DNA of 64,000 nt from Tabrizicola sp. (GCF_030694085.1 NZ_JAUXZE010000048.1:62001-126000); one strand, 5' to 3'; positions 18,102 through 27,710 are shown, counted from the stretch's first letter. Notes: generated by a model from the letters alone, not told the origin. Translations and numbers: made by a program.

Positions 18102-19598
18102 TTAGACGGCGGGGGGCGGGGCGTCAATGGGAACCCGCCGCCGCCCGATCATCGCCAGAAGGGCGAGACCGGCCAGCAACAGCACCAGCGGCCCGTCGCC
18201 CCAGCGGGCATAGGGTGTCGGCGGCAGCGCACCGGGGATGCGGGTATCCAGCGCGTCCATCGTGGCGAACGGCAACTCCTGGATCACCCGGCCCCGTGCG
18301 TCCACGACCGCCGTCACCCCCGTATTCGCCACTCGGATCAGCGGCAGCCCCTGCTCGACGGCCCGCAGCCGCGCCTGATCGAAATGCTGGAACGGGCCGG
18401 TCCAGACGCCGAACCAGGCGTCGTTGGTGATCTGAAGCATCCAGTCGGCGCGTTCGGGCATCGCATTGACCTCGCGGGGAAAAATCGCCTCATAGCAGAT
18501 CAGCGGCAGGACCTTGCCAAAGCGACCAAGGTCCAGGACCTGCGGACCCGGCCCGGCCGAATAGGTGTTGCCCGCCTGGGCCGCAAAGGCACGCAGCCCG
18601 AACCAGTCATAGGCCAGATCGCCGAAGGGGATGTATTCGCCGAAGGGCACCAGATGCGCCTTGTCGTATAACGCGGTCTGTTCCCCCTCGCCTTCCAGCA
18701 CCCGCAGGCTGTTGTAAAAGCGCCCCGCTTCCTCGCGCTGGATGCCAAGCGCCACGGGCCGCCCACCGGACACCGCCACCACCATGTCGGCGACCTCGGG
18801 GCTGTATTCCAGCATGTAGGGCACGGCGGTTTCCGGCCAGATCGTCAGGTCGGCAGGGCCGCCCCTGGCCGTCAGGGTCAGCAGGCGGTCGAAGAACTCC
18901 TGCGCGCGGGCGGCTTCCCATTTCACCGATTGCTCGGCGTTGGGCTGGACCAGGCGCAGGGTCAAGTCACCCGGTTCCGGCAGGGGCTGGGCCAGGCGCC
19001 AGAGCCCGAAGCCAAGACCCGCCGCCAGCAGGACTGCCGATCCGGCAGCGCCGGGCCAGCGCCAGAGGACCGGCAGTGCAGCACCGAGAAGCGTGATCAG
19101 GCTCAGAACGGACGGGCCGCCCAGGGCCGCAAGCTGGTCCAGCGGCGTTCCGATCCAGACATGGCCCAGCATGGCCCAGGGAAAGCCGGTGAAGATCACC
19201 CCGCGCAGCCATTCCAGTGCCACGATGGCGACGGCAAAACCCAAGGCAGGCACCTTGACCAAGCGCGCCAGCAAGGCCGCCGCCGCCCAGAACAGGCCAA
19301 GCCCAAAGGCCAGCAGCACCACGGCGAAAGGGGCCATCCAACCGTGGCGGGCGATGTCGATCAGGAAGGGCTCGATGATCCAGTTGAGGCTCAGACCAAA
19401 GTAACCCGCCCCGGCCAGCCATCCGGTCAGAAAGGCTCCACGGCGGTTCTTCACCCGGTCCAGAAGCCAGACCAGGGCCGCCAGGGCTGCCAAGGTCGCC
19501 CACCAGAACCCCAGCGGAGCCTGGCCCAGCGCGGCAACCGCGCCCAAGCCGAAGGCCAAAGCACCTCGGCGCCTACCGGAAAGCCAGACCTCAGCCAC
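18102..19598 (-). CDS. lnt: Apolipoprotein N-acyltransferase
   Basis: A 498-residue inner-membrane enzyme adding the third acyl chain to lipoproteins. Several membrane spans occupy the first 200 residues. The nitrilase-like domain follows with the catalytic set Glu in WPETAVPYML, Lys in YDKAHLVPFGEYIPF and Cys in LICYEAIFP. A last membrane span precedes the C-terminus. It starts 3 bp after ybeX stops, and its stop is 17 bp before the riboswitch. Confidence 0.94.
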   Translation of the reverse strand: MAEVWLSGRRRGALAFGLGAVAALGQAPLGFWWATLAALAALVWLLDRVKNRRGAFLTGWLAGAGYFGLSLNWIIEPFLIDIARHGWMAPFAVVLLAFGLGLFWAAAALLARLVKVPALGFAVAIVALEWLRGVIFTGFPWAMLGHVWIGTPLDQLAALGGPSVLSLITLLGAALPVLWRWPGAAGSAVLLAAGLGFGLWRLAQPLPEPGDLTLRLVQPNAEQSVKWEAARAQEFFDRLLTLTARGGPADLTIWPETAVPYMLEYSPEVADMVVAVSGGRPVALGIQREEAGRFYNSLRVLEGEGEQTALYDKAHLVPFGEYIPFGDLAYDWFGLRAFAAQAGNTYSAGPGPQVLDLGRFGKVLPLICYEAIFPREVNAMPERADWMLQITNDAWFGVWTGPFQHFDQARLRAVEQGLPLIRVANTGVTAVVDARGRVIQELPFATMDALDTRIPGALPPTPYARWGDGPLVLLLAGLALLAMIGRRRVPIDAPPPAV

Positions 19599-19601
19599 GC
19601 A

Positions 19602-20483
19602 TCACGCCGCGCCTTCGACCGGCACCCGGACCCGCAGCCGCTTGATCCGGCGCGGATCGGCATCGACGATCTCGAACTGGACGCCGCTTTCGTGCTCGAT
19701 CACCTCGCCCCGCGCGGGAACCCGTCCCGAACGCAGGAACACCAGGCCGCCCAGCGTGTCGATCTCCTCGTCCTCTTCGGCCAGGCGCAGCGCGATGCCC
19801 AGTGCGGCCTCGATCTCTTCCAGAGGGGCTGTGGACTGCGCCAGGATCACGCCGGGCGCTTCCTCCTTCCACAGCGCACCCTCGTCCTCGTCATGTTCGT
19901 CCTCGATCTCGCCGATGACGGTCTCGATCAGGTCCTCGATGGTGACCAGACCGTCGACCCCGCCGTATTCGTCGATCACCAGCGCCATATGGACCCGCTC
20001 CTTCTGCATCTTCTGCAGAAGGACGCCCGTCGGCATCGAGGGCGGCGCATACAGGATCGGGCGCAGCAGCCGCTTCAGGCTGAACCGCCCCGAAGCCCCG
20101 AACCCGTGCTGCAGCGCCAGGTCCTTCAGCAGCACCAGGCCCTGCGGATGGTCCAGCGTGCCCTTGTAGACCGGGACGCGGCTGAAGCCATGTTCGCGGA
20201 AGACCTCGACCAGCTCGTCCTTGCCGATGTCCAGCGGCACGGCCACGATCTCGACCTTGGGGATCGCCACATCGTCCACCCGCATCCGGCGCAAGGCATG
20301 AAGCCCCTGCGACTGCGGCGGAGCGCCCGGCACGGCCTCGGTCGAGGCGGGCTCGGAAGCGGGGCTGAAAGCGGAAAGAAGCCGTCCGAAAAAGCCACGC
20401 TGGCCTTGATCAGAGGCGGGGTCATCGGTCATCCCGTCCAGCGCGCTCTGCGCTGCGGGAGACCCGTCGGTGCTACTGCCCAT
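19602..20483 (-). CDS. ybeX: CBS-pair and CorC_HlyC domain protein (YbeX/CorC family)
   Basis: A 293-residue cytosolic protein. Residues about 55-185 form a CBS pair (LRRMRVDDVAIPKVEIVAVP, then VHMALVIDEYGGVDGLVTIE) and the C-terminal 80 residues a CorC_HlyC domain (ILAQSTAPLEEIEAALG, then DTLGGLVFLRSGRVP). The start MGSSTDGSP at 20483 is the best of several, with AAGGA upstream though closely spaced. Another ATG lies 16 codons on. It sits between ybeY and lnt as in many proteobacteria. Links to ion homeostasis and ribosome maturation are known for relatives. Confidence 0.88.
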   Translation of the reverse strand: MGSSTDGSPAAQSALDGMTDDPASDQGQRGFFGRLLSAFSPASEPASTEAVPGAPPQSQGLHALRRMRVDDVAIPKVEIVAVPLDIGKDELVEVFREHGFSRVPVYKGTLDHPQGLVLLKDLALQHGFGASGRFSLKRLLRPILYAPPSMPTGVLLQKMQKERVHMALVIDEYGGVDGLVTIEDLIETVIGEIEDEHDEDEGALWKEEAPGVILAQSTAPLEEIEAALGIALRLAEEDEEIDTLGGLVFLRSGRVPARGEVIEHESGVQFEIVDADPRRIKRLRVRVPVEGAA

Positions 20484-20526
20484 CGGTCCTTTGTCCAGAA
20501 AACCACCCGTTACGCGGATGCGGCCC

Positions 20527-21027
20527 CTAATATGGGTCACAAACCCCAAGGCTGGCAAGTATCCGCACTTCAAGTGCCTCCATGACGGCGGCATCTTCCG
20601 CTTCGATGTGATCATAGCCCAGAAGATGCAGGACACCGTGCACGATCAGATGGGTCACATGGTCCACCAGCGGCTTGCCCTGGTCCTCGGCCTCGCGGGC
20701 GCAGGTCTCGAAGGCGATGGCGATGTCGCCAAGGGGTTCGGGATCGTCGGTCGCCCCGGGCTCCGGCAATCGGGGAGCCTCGCCCGTGACCTTTGCACCG
20801 CGCTCTTCCGAGGGCCAGCTCAGGACGTTGGTCGGCGCGGGCTTGCCTCGGAAATCGGCGTTCAGGACCGAGATCCGGGCATCGTCACAGCCCATCAGGC
20901 TGATCACAAATCCCTCGATCGGCAGACCAAGCCCGGCCAGCGTCGCCTGCCCCGCGCGTTCGGCCAGCGCGGCCAGCCCGAAAGCCTCCCACCGCGCGTC
21001 CTCGATCCCTGTCTCGACAAGTTCCAT
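20527..21027 (-). CDS. ybeY: Endoribonuclease YbeY (16S rRNA maturation)
   Basis: A 166-residue metalloenzyme for 3' processing of 16S rRNA and ribosome quality control. The zinc motif HGxLHLxGYDH is intact as HGVLHLLGYDH near residue 130, and PTNVLSWPS is the usual upstream block. It lies 43 bp before ybeX on the minus strand, in the conserved phoH-ybeY-ybeX-lnt order. Confidence 0.93.
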   Translation of the reverse strand: MELVETGIEDARWEAFGLAALAERAGQATLAGLGLPIEGFVISLMGCDDARISVLNADFRGKPAPTNVLSWPSEERGAKVTGEAPRLPEPGATDDPEPLGDIAIAFETCAREAEDQGKPLVDHVTHLIVHGVLHLLGYDHIEAEDAAVMEALEVRILASLGVCDPY

Positions 21028-21106
21028 GCCCGCGCCCTTAGCGCCGGTTCAAGCCTGACGCAAGCGCAGCCCAGCTTTCACCTGGCAGCAAATATCCTGG
21101 GGGTTT

Positions 21107-21155
21107 GGGGGCAAGGCCCCCATCGACCGAGGAGGAGGCGAAGCCCGACGACGAG
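21107..21155. repeat. Hairpin and GGCGAAGCC repeat between phoH and ybeY
   Basis: GGGGGC-AAG-GCCCCC (21107-21121) is followed by a GAGGAGG/ACGACGAG-flanked GGCGAAGCC unit (21129-21155) related to the arms at 8391-8457. It lies in the 169-bp gap between phoH and ybeY, where relatives are often tightly coupled, so it may lower readthrough. Confidence 0.5.
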
Positions 21156-21196
21156 ACAAAAGCCTCGCGCGCCAGCGCTCCGCCTGAAACCCGGCG

Positions 21197-22210
21197 TCAG
21201 GTCGCCTCGTCCGCCTCGTAAGCCTCGATGATCCGGCCGACCAGCGGGTGACGCACCACGTCCTTCGAGGTGAAGTAGTTGAAACTGACGCCCTTCACCC
21301 CTTTCAGGATCCGTTCCGCATCCGCCAGACCGCTTGCCGTGCCGCGCGGCAGGTCGACCTGGGTCCGGTCGCCGGTGATGACCATGCGGCTGCCCTCGCC
21401 GAGGCGGGTCAGGAACATCTTCATCTGCATGGTGGTGGCGTTCTGCGCCTCGTCCAGCACGATGAAGGCGTTCGACAGCGTGCGGCCACGCATGAAGGCC
21501 AGCGGAGCGATCTCGATCCGCTTTTCCTGCATCAGCTTTTCCACCTGCTTGGCCGGCAGGAAGTCGTTCAGCGCGTCATAGAGCGGCTGCATGTAGGGAT
21601 CGACCTTCTCCTTCGCGTCACCGGGCAGGAAGCCCAGCCGCTCGCCCGCCTCGACAGCGGGGCGCGACAGGATGATCTTCTCGACCGCGCCCGAGATGAA
21701 CATCGTCACCCCCACGGCGACGGCCAGATAGGTCTTGCCCGTGCCCGCAGGCCCGATGCCGAAGCCCATCTCATGTTGGAAAAGGTTCGCGACATAGGCC
21801 TTCTGCGCCTCGGTCCTGGGCTCGATCGGCTTCTTGCGGGTGCGCAGTTCCATGCCGGTCGAGAAAAGCTCGATCTGTTCGGCGCTTTCCGAATCCGACG
21901 GCCGTCCCGACACGGGGCGGCCCATCCGCATCGCGCCGTCGATGTCGCCCGCAACCACGTTGCGTCCTGATTCAAGCCGGGCATAAAGCGACCGCAGCAC
22001 GGCGGCCGCCTGCTCGCGCGCGCCTTTCTCGCCGATCACCGCCAGCCGGTTGCCGCGCCGAAGAATGTGCACCCCCATCTGGTGTTCGATCTGCGCGAGA
22101 TTGCGGTCAAACTCGCCGCAAAGATCGATCAGCAATCGGTTGTCGGGAAATTCGAGGACGGTTTCCACGATGTCCTCGGCGGACGGGGGGGTCAGCGCGC
22201 TGATGCCCAA
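21197..22210 (-). CDS. phoH: PhoH family ATPase (PhoH-like/PhoL)
   Basis: A 337-residue protein with an N-terminal KH-like part ([17 protein letters not shown]) and a PhoH ATPase domain. The Walker A is [13 protein letters not shown], the Walker [21 protein letters not shown], with the arginine block [13 protein letters not shown]. Members act in RNA metabolism together with YbeY. A GAAGGAGC ribosome site precedes ATG 22210. A strong terminator lies between it and the genes further upstream, so it probably has its own promoter. Confidence 0.92.
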   Translation of the reverse strand: MGISALTPPSAEDIVETVLEFPDNRLLIDLCGEFDRNLAQIEHQMGVHILRRGNRLAVIGEKGAREQAAAVLRSLYARLESGRNVVAGDIDGAMRMGRPVSGRPSDSESAEQIELFSTGMELRTRKKPIEPRTEAQKAYVANLFQHEMGFGIGPAGTGKTYLAVAVGVTMFISGAVEKIILSRPAVEAGERLGFLPGDAKEKVDPYMQPLYDALNDFLPAKQVEKLMQEKRIEIAPLAFMRGRTLSNAFIVLDEAQNATTMQMKMFLTRLGEGSRMVITGDRTQVDLPRGTASGLADAERILKGVKGVSFNYFTSKDVVRHPLVGRIIEAYEADEAT

Positions 22211-22351
22211 AGGGCGCTCCTTCTATCAAGGGCCACAGGGAAAGTTTGCAGCCGGACACGTCATCTGGCAAGCGAAACCACGTACAGACACAATTTGTTG
22301 CGTCACTTCCCGCACTTTTCATGACAACCGGCAAGGAAACGCGCAAAGAAG

Positions 22352-22376
22352 AAGCCCCGGCGCGGGGCCGGGGCTT
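22352..22376 (-). terminator. Intrinsic-type terminator after the OmpA/lipoprotein pair
   Basis: Perfect 10-bp stem AAGCCCCGGC / GCCGGGGCTT with a 5-nt loop. On the minus strand it is followed by CTTCTTCTTTG, a pyrimidine-rich tail. It separates the lipoprotein gene from phoH. Confidence 0.75.
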
Positions 22377-22416
22377 TGAGGGCAACCTCAATGATCAGCG
22401 ACGATGCGCGAAACGC

Positions 22417-22806
22417 CTAGCGCGGCACGTAGTCAGGCCCCGGAGCGGTCGAGGTTTCATAGGGGCCAAGCACGGTTCCCGGCGGGTACTTGCCATCGCA
22501 GATCGGCAGACCCGTCGCCGGATCGAAACGCGGCGAGGAATAGCCCTCCACCCCGTCATCGATGATCCAGACCTGGCAGCCATCGGGATCATAGGCAATC
22601 GCCGCTTCGCCGTCGATCAACCCCGGGTCGTCATCGGCCCCGGAGTCCGAGGCCTTGGCGATCACCGAATCGGGTCCGCTATAGCGCTGGACGTCCTCGA
22701 AGAACTCTCCGCTGGCACAGCCCGACAGGCCGAAGGCCAGCACGGGCAAAAGCGCAAGACGTCTTGCCGGGCCGGAGGTCGTTGCTGGTTTCTCTGCAAG
22801 TCTCAT
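22417..22806 (-). CDS. Lipoprotein with a DGCQ-W-EGY module
   Basis: A 129-residue protein with a lipoprotein signal ending in LSGC (lipobox, about residues 26-29). Its mature part includes DPDGCQVWIIDDGVEGY then RFDPATGLPIC, a module of about 33 residues that is repeated in the adjacent OmpA-like protein. It starts 4 bp after that gene's stop, so they form one operon. A shared ligand or partner in the periplasm is inferred. Function is unknown. Confidence 0.65.
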   Translation of the reverse strand: MRLAEKPATTSGPARRLALLPVLAFGLSGCASGEFFEDVQRYSGPDSVIAKASDSGADDDPGLIDGEAAIAYDPDGCQVWIIDDGVEGYSSPRFDPATGLPICDGKYPPGTVLGPYETSTAPGPDYVPR

Positions 22807-22810
22807 CTGG

Positions 22811-23383
22811 TTAACCCTTCTTGCAGAGCACTTCGACGCGGCGGTTCTTCGCCATGCCCTCGGCCGTCGCGTTCGAGGCCACAGGCTGGCTTTCCCCGGC
22901 GCCGGTCACCGTTTCCACCACCGCGCCGACCGATTGCGCGACCGCCGCCACCGCCTGTGCCCGCGCTTCGGACAGACCTTGATTGTAGTCGTCCGAGCCG
23001 CGGCTGTCGGTATGACCGACAACGCTGTAGGAGTAGGCTTCGGTCTGGCGGAAGTAGTCCTCCAGCTTGGCGCGTCCGGTTGCCGTCAGGGTGGCGCTGG
23101 CCGTGGCGAAATAGGCGTCGGCGCTTTCGGTCAGGCAGCTTGTCTGCTTCATGCAGACCGGCTTGCCGGTCTTGGGATCGCGCCGGGGCACCATATACCC
23201 CTCGGTCCCGCCATCGGCCCACCAGTGCTGGCAGCCATCGGCATCAACCCAAAGTCCCCAATCGATCTTGCCACTGATGACGGGTTCCTGCGCCAGCGCC
23301 ATCGACCCGGCCCCGATACTGGCAAAAACACCTGCCCCGATACTTGCTACGGAAACGGCTGCAACCAGCCGATGCCGAAACAC
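22811..23383 (-). CDS. OmpA-family outer-membrane or peptidoglycan-binding protein
   Basis: About 190 residues. An N-terminal signal-like segment is followed by a module with DADGCQHWWADGGTEGY and RRDPKTGKPVC. The C-terminal OmpA domain holds YSVVGHTDSRGSDDYNQGLS and ends AKNRRVEV, the peptidoglycan-binding pattern. No ATG fits the signal; GTG 23383, after GGGGGG, gives a sensible signal peptide and is proposed. The frame is open further upstream to 23518. It is paired with the lipoprotein gene and lies between miaB and phoH. Confidence 0.78.
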   Translation of the reverse strand: MFRHRLVAAVSVASIGAGVFASIGAGSMALAQEPVISGKIDWGLWVDADGCQHWWADGGTEGYMVPRRDPKTGKPVCMKQTSCLTESADAYFATASATLTATGRAKLEDYFRQTEAYSYSVVGHTDSRGSDDYNQGLSEARAQAVAAVAQSVGAVVETVTGAGESQPVASNATAEGMAKNRRVEVLCKKG

Positions 23384-23556
23384 GCCCCCCAAGTTAAGCA
23401 ATGCCGCCACTCCTTCACACACCCTGCCGAGTCCTCGGTCTTGTTGGGGCCAATAAAGCAGAACAAATCGGTTCGCGAGAAGGAAATCCGCAGACCGGGC
23501 AAGGTTATCCCCAGGCAAATGAGAAGAATTTCCGCAGACCGGCCATTCTGCAACAG

Positions 23557-24876
23557 TCAGATCGGCCCCGAAAGCGGTTCAGCCGCCAGGGAATTGGTCG
23601 ACGAGCCGGTGATCCGCACCTGCATCAGCTGTCCCACGCGACCCTCGGGGTGCTGGACATGGACCGCGTGCAGATGGTCGGACTTGCCCACCATCTGACC
23701 CTCGCGCCGGCCAGGTTTTTCATAAAGCACCTGCACCTCGCGGCCGACCATCGTGTCCTGCACGGCGCGCTGCTGCGCCGTGATCAGGGCCTGCAACTCT
23801 TGCAGCCGGGCGTCGGCGATGTCGGCCGGGACCGGGGTCTTCTCGGCTGCCGGGGTCCCGGGGCGGGCTGAATACTTGAAGCTGAAGGCTGCGCCGAACC
23901 CCACGGCGCGGATCAGGTCCAGCGTCGCCTGGTGATCGGCATCGGTCTCGCCCGGGAAGCCCACGATGAAGTCCGAGGACAAAAGAATATCCGGCCGCGC
24001 TGCCCGGATACGCTCGATCAGGCGCAGATACTGCTCGGCCGTGTGCTTGCGGTTCATCGCCTTCAGGATGCGGTCCGATCCCGACTGCACCGGCAGATGC
24101 AGGTAGGGCATCAGCTGCGGCAGATCGCCATGCGCGGCGACCAGGTCGTCTTCCATGTCGTTCGGGTGGCTGGTCGTGTAGCGCAGCCGCGCCAGACCCT
24201 CGATCCTGGCCAGTTCGCGCAACAGCCGCGCCAGGCCCCAGGCGCCACCCGGACCGTCGCCGTGGTACGCGTTGACGTTCTGCCCCAGAAGCGTGATCTC
24301 GCGCACGCCTTGCGCAACCAGCCCCCGCGCTTCGTCCAGCAGGCGCGCGACCGGGCGGCTGACCTCGGACCCGCGGGTATAGGGGACCACGCAGAAGGCG
24401 CAGAACTTGTCGCAGCCCTCTTGCACGGTCAGGAAGGCCGTCGGCCCGCGCAAGGACTTGCGTTCGGGCAGTTGGCTGAACTTGTCTTCGACCGGGAAGT
24501 CGGTGTCGACCAGGCGCCCACCCGCCTCGACCATCTGTGGCAGGCGGTGATAGGCCTGCGGGCCGACCACCAGGTCCACCACGGACGAGCGGCGCAGGAT
24601 CTCTTCGCCCTCGGCCTGGGCGACGCAGCCTGCCACGCCGACCTTCATCCCGGGCTTTGCCACCTTCAATGCGCGCAGGCGGCCAAGGTCGGAATACAGC
24701 TTCTCGGAGGCCTTTTCGCGGATGTGGCAGGTGTTCAGCAGGACCATGTCCGCCTCTTCCACCACATCCGTCGCAACATAGCCCTTGGCGCCCAGGGCTT
24801 CGGCCATGCGCTCGCTGTCATAGACGTTCATCTGGCAGCCGTAGGTCTTGACGAACAGCTTCTTAACTTCGGTCAT
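23557..24876 (-). CDS. miaB: tRNA-2-methylthio-N6-dimethylallyladenosine synthase
   Basis: A 439-residue radical-SAM methylthiotransferase acting at A37 of tRNAs that read UNN codons. The N-terminal cluster cysteines are in [15 protein letters not shown] and GCVAQAEG. The radical-SAM cluster is [20 protein letters not shown] domain closes the protein. In many proteobacteria miaB is directly followed by phoH and ybeY; here two genes and a terminator intervene. Confidence 0.95.
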   Translation of the reverse strand: MTEVKKLFVKTYGCQMNVYDSERMAEALGAKGYVATDVVEEADMVLLNTCHIREKASEKLYSDLGRLRALKVAKPGMKVGVAGCVAQAEGEEILRRSSVVDLVVGPQAYHRLPQMVEAGGRLVDTDFPVEDKFSQLPERKSLRGPTAFLTVQEGCDKFCAFCVVPYTRGSEVSRPVARLLDEARGLVAQGVREITLLGQNVNAYHGDGPGGAWGLARLLRELARIEGLARLRYTTSHPNDMEDDLVAAHGDLPQLMPYLHLPVQSGSDRILKAMNRKHTAEQYLRLIERIRAARPDILLSSDFIVGFPGETDADHQATLDLIRAVGFGAAFSFKYSARPGTPAAEKTPVPADIADARLQELQALITAQQRAVQDTMVGREVQVLYEKPGRREGQMVGKSDHLHAVHVQHPEGRVGQLMQVRITGSSTNSLAAEPLSGPI

Positions 24877-24994
24877 GCAAGGTCTCCGGGATGGCGGCTT
24901 CTACCCTACCTTGGCCCCCGCCTCAACGCCCATGCGCCCTTGCATCGCGGGCAGGGATCGTCGAATTTGCCGCGCGACCCGGACCGGACACCTC

Positions 24995-25864
24995 ATGCGC
25001 CATTCCAGCCTTTCCAGCTTCCTCGATCGCCAGCAGGGCAGTGCTGGTGACGGCCTCCTGTCGCTGGTCCTGGCCGAGGATGACGTCGAGCTGACCTCCA
25101 CCCTGGCGCATCAACTGAAATGCGGCTTCCGCCATGTGGTCCTGCTGGCCCCCGACGGCGTGCAGATCGCCGCAGAGCTGGAGGAGAAGGTCCACATCGT
25201 CCGCCACGACGTCTTTGCCGAAGGCGCGCTGGTCGCGGCGGTGAACCAGGTCATTGCGGCCCTGCCCGGCACATGGCTGCACTACTGCCACAACGCCGAA
25301 TACCTGTTCTTCCCGTTCTGCGAGACCAGGACTGTCCGCGAGATGCTGGCCTTCCACGCCGAAGAACGGCGCGACGCCATGCTGACCTATGTCGTTGACC
25401 TTTACGCCGGGGACCTGGGCGCCGCCCCCAACGCCGTGTCGATCACCGACGCCTGGCTGGACCGCAGCGGCTATTACGCGCTGGCCCGCCAGGACCCCGG
25501 CAACGAATGGCAGCCGAAGGAACGCCAGCTGGATTTCTTCGGCGGCCTGCGCTGGCGGTTCGAGGAGCATATCCCCTTCGGCAAGCGCAGGATCGACCGC
25601 ATCTCGCTGTTCAAGGCCAAGCCAGGCGTGATGTTGCTGCCCGACTTCACCCTGTCCGAGCCAGAGATGAACACCTATTCCTGCCAGTGGCACCACAACC
25701 TGACAGCGGCTGTCTGTTCCTTCCGCACGGCGAAGGCGCTGCGCACCAACCCCGGCTCGCGCCACGCGATCCCCACCTTCCGCTGGCCGAATTCGGTCCC
25801 TTTCACCTGGCAGAGCCAGCAGTTGATGGACCTGGGCCTGATGGAGCCGGGCCAGTGGTTCTGA
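24995..25864 (+). CDS. Glycosyltransferase-family-2-like protein
   Basis: A 289-residue protein divergent from miaB. The start part (LLSLVLAEDDVELTSTLAHQ and FRHVVLLAPDGVQI) and the HNAEYLFFPFCETRTVREML block resemble the GT-A-like family PF13704, with NAEYL in the place of the usual DADEY. The later part contains WHHNLTAAVCSFRTAK. ATG 24995 is proposed; no strong ribosome site is seen. Substrate and role are unknown and the family call is tentative. Confidence 0.5.
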   Translation: MRHSSLSSFLDRQQGSAGDGLLSLVLAEDDVELTSTLAHQLKCGFRHVVLLAPDGVQIAAELEEKVHIVRHDVFAEGALVAAVNQVIAALPGTWLHYCHNAEYLFFPFCETRTVREMLAFHAEERRDAMLTYVVDLYAGDLGAAPNAVSITDAWLDRSGYYALARQDPGNEWQPKERQLDFFGGLRWRFEEHIPFGKRRIDRISLFKAKPGVMLLPDFTLSEPEMNTYSCQWHHNLTAAVCSFRTAKALRTNPGSRHAIPTFRWPNSVPFTWQSQQLMDLGLMEPGQWF

Positions 25865-25970
25865 CCGCTCACGAAGCCGTGAACCCAGCCCCGAAACTTC
25901 GGCTCTGAAGCCTCCGTTCCTTGGATCATGACAGCCGGATGGGCCGGCTGGAACCTGGAACGGAGCTACC

Positions 25971-26513
25971 ATGTCCCTTAAGTCGATCCTTGGCGCTGCA
26001 GCACTGGCTGCACTGGCCTCCACCGCATTTGCTGCAAACCCCGATGTCGGCGGCGCGCCGATGTTCGAGACGAAGACCATCGTCGAGAATGCCGTGAACT
26101 CGAAGGACCACACCACCCTGGTGGCTGCCGTCACGGCCGCGGGTCTGGTCGATGCGCTGATGAGCGACGGCCCCTTCACCGTCTTCGCCCCGGTGAACGA
26201 CGCCTTTGCCGCCCTGCCCGCCGGGACGGTCGAGACGCTCTTGAAGCCCGAGAACAAGGACATGCTTGCCAAGATCCTGACCGCCCATGTGGTCGCGGGC
26301 GACCTGAAACTGGCAGATCTGCGCGCCAAGGTGGGCGCGGATGGCTACGCGAACCTCAAGACCCTGTCGGGCGACGCGCTGTCGGTCCGCTTTCGGGGCG
26401 ACACCGCGATGATCTATTCGGAATCGAAGAACATCGGGCGGATCACCATCGGCGACGTCGACCAGTCGAACGGTGTGATCCACGTGATCGATACGGTGAT
26501 GGTGCCGAAGTAA
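25971..26513 (+). CDS. Secreted fasciclin-domain protein
   Basis: A 180-residue protein with a signal peptide (about residues 1-22, ending ASTAFA) and one FAS1 domain. The FAS1 H1 and H2 boxes appear as GPFTVFAPVNDAFAALP and VIHVIDTVMVPK, with the central YH-like block ILTAHVVAGDL. FAS1 proteins mediate adhesion or surface interactions. It is a single-gene unit ended by a perfect hairpin. Confidence 0.88.
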   Translation: MSLKSILGAAALAALASTAFAANPDVGGAPMFETKTIVENAVNSKDHTTLVAAVTAAGLVDALMSDGPFTVFAPVNDAFAALPAGTVETLLKPENKDMLAKILTAHVVAGDLKLADLRAKVGADGYANLKTLSGDALSVRFRGDTAMIYSESKNIGRITIGDVDQSNGVIHVIDTVMVPK

Positions 26514-26528
26514 GCCCGCACACCGCCT

Positions 26529-26550
26529 CGGGCGGGGGAAGCCCCGCCCG
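26529..26550. terminator. Bidirectional terminator, fasciclin / XRE regulator
   Basis: Perfect 9-bp stem CGGGCGGGG / CCCCGCCCG with tetraloop GAAG in the 39-bp gap between convergent genes. Confidence 0.75.
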
Positions 26551-26552
26551 AT

Positions 26553-27374
26553 CTATGGCTCCTCGCCCGTGGCAAAGGGCACCTGCATTAGCGGCCCCGC
26601 CCCCAGCACGCGCCGCACCGACGCGGGTGCTTCGGAGGGATCGATCAGTGGCGGCAGTCGGCAATCCAGCAGATGCGCCCGCAGGTCCTCGCCCGCCTCT
26701 CCGGTCAGGTCACGCTGGCGCACCAGAACCACGGGCGAGGCGGTAGGGACCAGCATCCCCTCGGCAGGACCGGACAGGATGCCGGTGATGAAGCGCGCCT
26801 TCGGCTGCTGGCCCGCGTTCAGGACCAGAAAGGCCATCGCCTCGAAGCGTTCCTCCGCCAGCACCAGATACATCCGGTTCAGCATCAGAAGCGCCCAGCC
26901 CTGGAAGGCAAAGCCCTCGGCCCCATAGCGCGCCTCGATCAACCCATCGACCGGGCGCAGCATCATCGCCATCCGGGCGATCCGGTCGGGCTGGCTGAAC
27001 GACCGATAGTACATCAGGTAGGACCCGACATACTCCACCCCGCGCCGTCCGGTTTCGCGTCGGGCCGACTCCAGCACGCCAAAGGGAATCGTCAGGCTTT
27101 GCCCCGGCTCAGGCTGGGAGGCCACGGGCTGCACCAGGGCGCGGAATTGGGCGGCCGGGGCCTCGAAAGCCAAAACGGTGAAGCCCGGCAATCCTTGCGC
27201 CAGAACGCCCGCAATCCGCGACAGGTTGTGCTGCGTCGGCCGGACCCGCCCCGCAAGCCAGCGCGAGACGACGGACTTGTCCACGCCCACTGCCGCCCCC
27301 AGCGCCGCCGGAGAGATGTTTGCCTGCTTCAGCGCCAGCCGCAGCCGGCCCGCGAAGTCTTCGGGAATCTCCAT
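26553..27374 (-). CDS. XRE-family helix-turn-helix regulator with C-terminal sensor-like region
   Basis: A 273-residue protein. The HTH occupies about residues 5-60: LRLALKQANISPAALGAAVG then VDKSVVSRWLAGRVRP. The remaining 200 residues (for example GVEYVGSYLMYYRSFSQPDR and GLIEARYGAEGFAFQGWALL) form an unrecognised domain that might sense a ligand. ATG 27374 has a strong GGGAGGTG site. Repeated GCAAC words lie just upstream, suggesting autoregulation. Its target is unknown. Confidence 0.75.
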   Translation of the reverse strand: MEIPEDFAGRLRLALKQANISPAALGAAVGVDKSVVSRWLAGRVRPTQHNLSRIAGVLAQGLPGFTVLAFEAPAAQFRALVQPVASQPEPGQSLTIPFGVLESARRETGRRGVEYVGSYLMYYRSFSQPDRIARMAMMLRPVDGLIEARYGAEGFAFQGWALLMLNRMYLVLAEERFEAMAFLVLNAGQQPKARFITGILSGPAEGMLVPTASPVVLVRQRDLTGEAGEDLRAHLLDCRLPPLIDPSEAPASVRRVLGAGPLMQVPFATGEEP

Positions 27375-27388
27375 CGCCCACCTCCCGT

Positions 27389-27443
27389 GCAACCAGATGC
27401 AACGGACCGCACGTCAACGCAACCTCTGACCTTGCGTTGCAAC
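27389..27443. promoter_or_regulatory. Cluster of GCAAC words upstream of the XRE gene
   Basis: GCAAC occurs at 27389, 27399, 27419 and 27439, and its complement GTTGC at 27436. The first two are exactly 10 bp apart, and the others 20 bp apart. The spacing on one helical face suits a repressor operator. The rest of the 336-bp gap (27375-27710) shows nothing else supportable. Confidence 0.4.
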
Positions 27444-27710
27444 TGTGCGCGAAGGGCTGCGCATGGCAAACCTGACGCAGCGTCAATTACCGGCGCCCGA
27501 CCCCAGATTGTTGTCCAAAGCCCTTTGCCAACAGGTTACAGATCAGGACCTTTTCCCCGACCACCGCACGGCGCATCAGCGCCGCAGACACGCCGGGCTG
27601 CCGACGTCTTCCCCTCGAAAGCTTCGCCCGGCGTGTCGCTGCGGATCGGCCTGGCCCAGCCGGAGGTGGGCCGCGAAAGGCCGCAGTTTCGGAAAGCGGT
27701 CGAGGGAGTC

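Noticed and set aside
16647..18671. A 674-codon open frame on the plus strand across metK and the lnt end
   Set aside because: It is antisense to metK and lnt, has no family similarity, and arises from GC-rich third-position bias.
22352..22376. The hairpin before phoH as a riboswitch
   Set aside because: It is a simple perfect stem with a short loop and a pyrimidine tail, better explained as a terminator.
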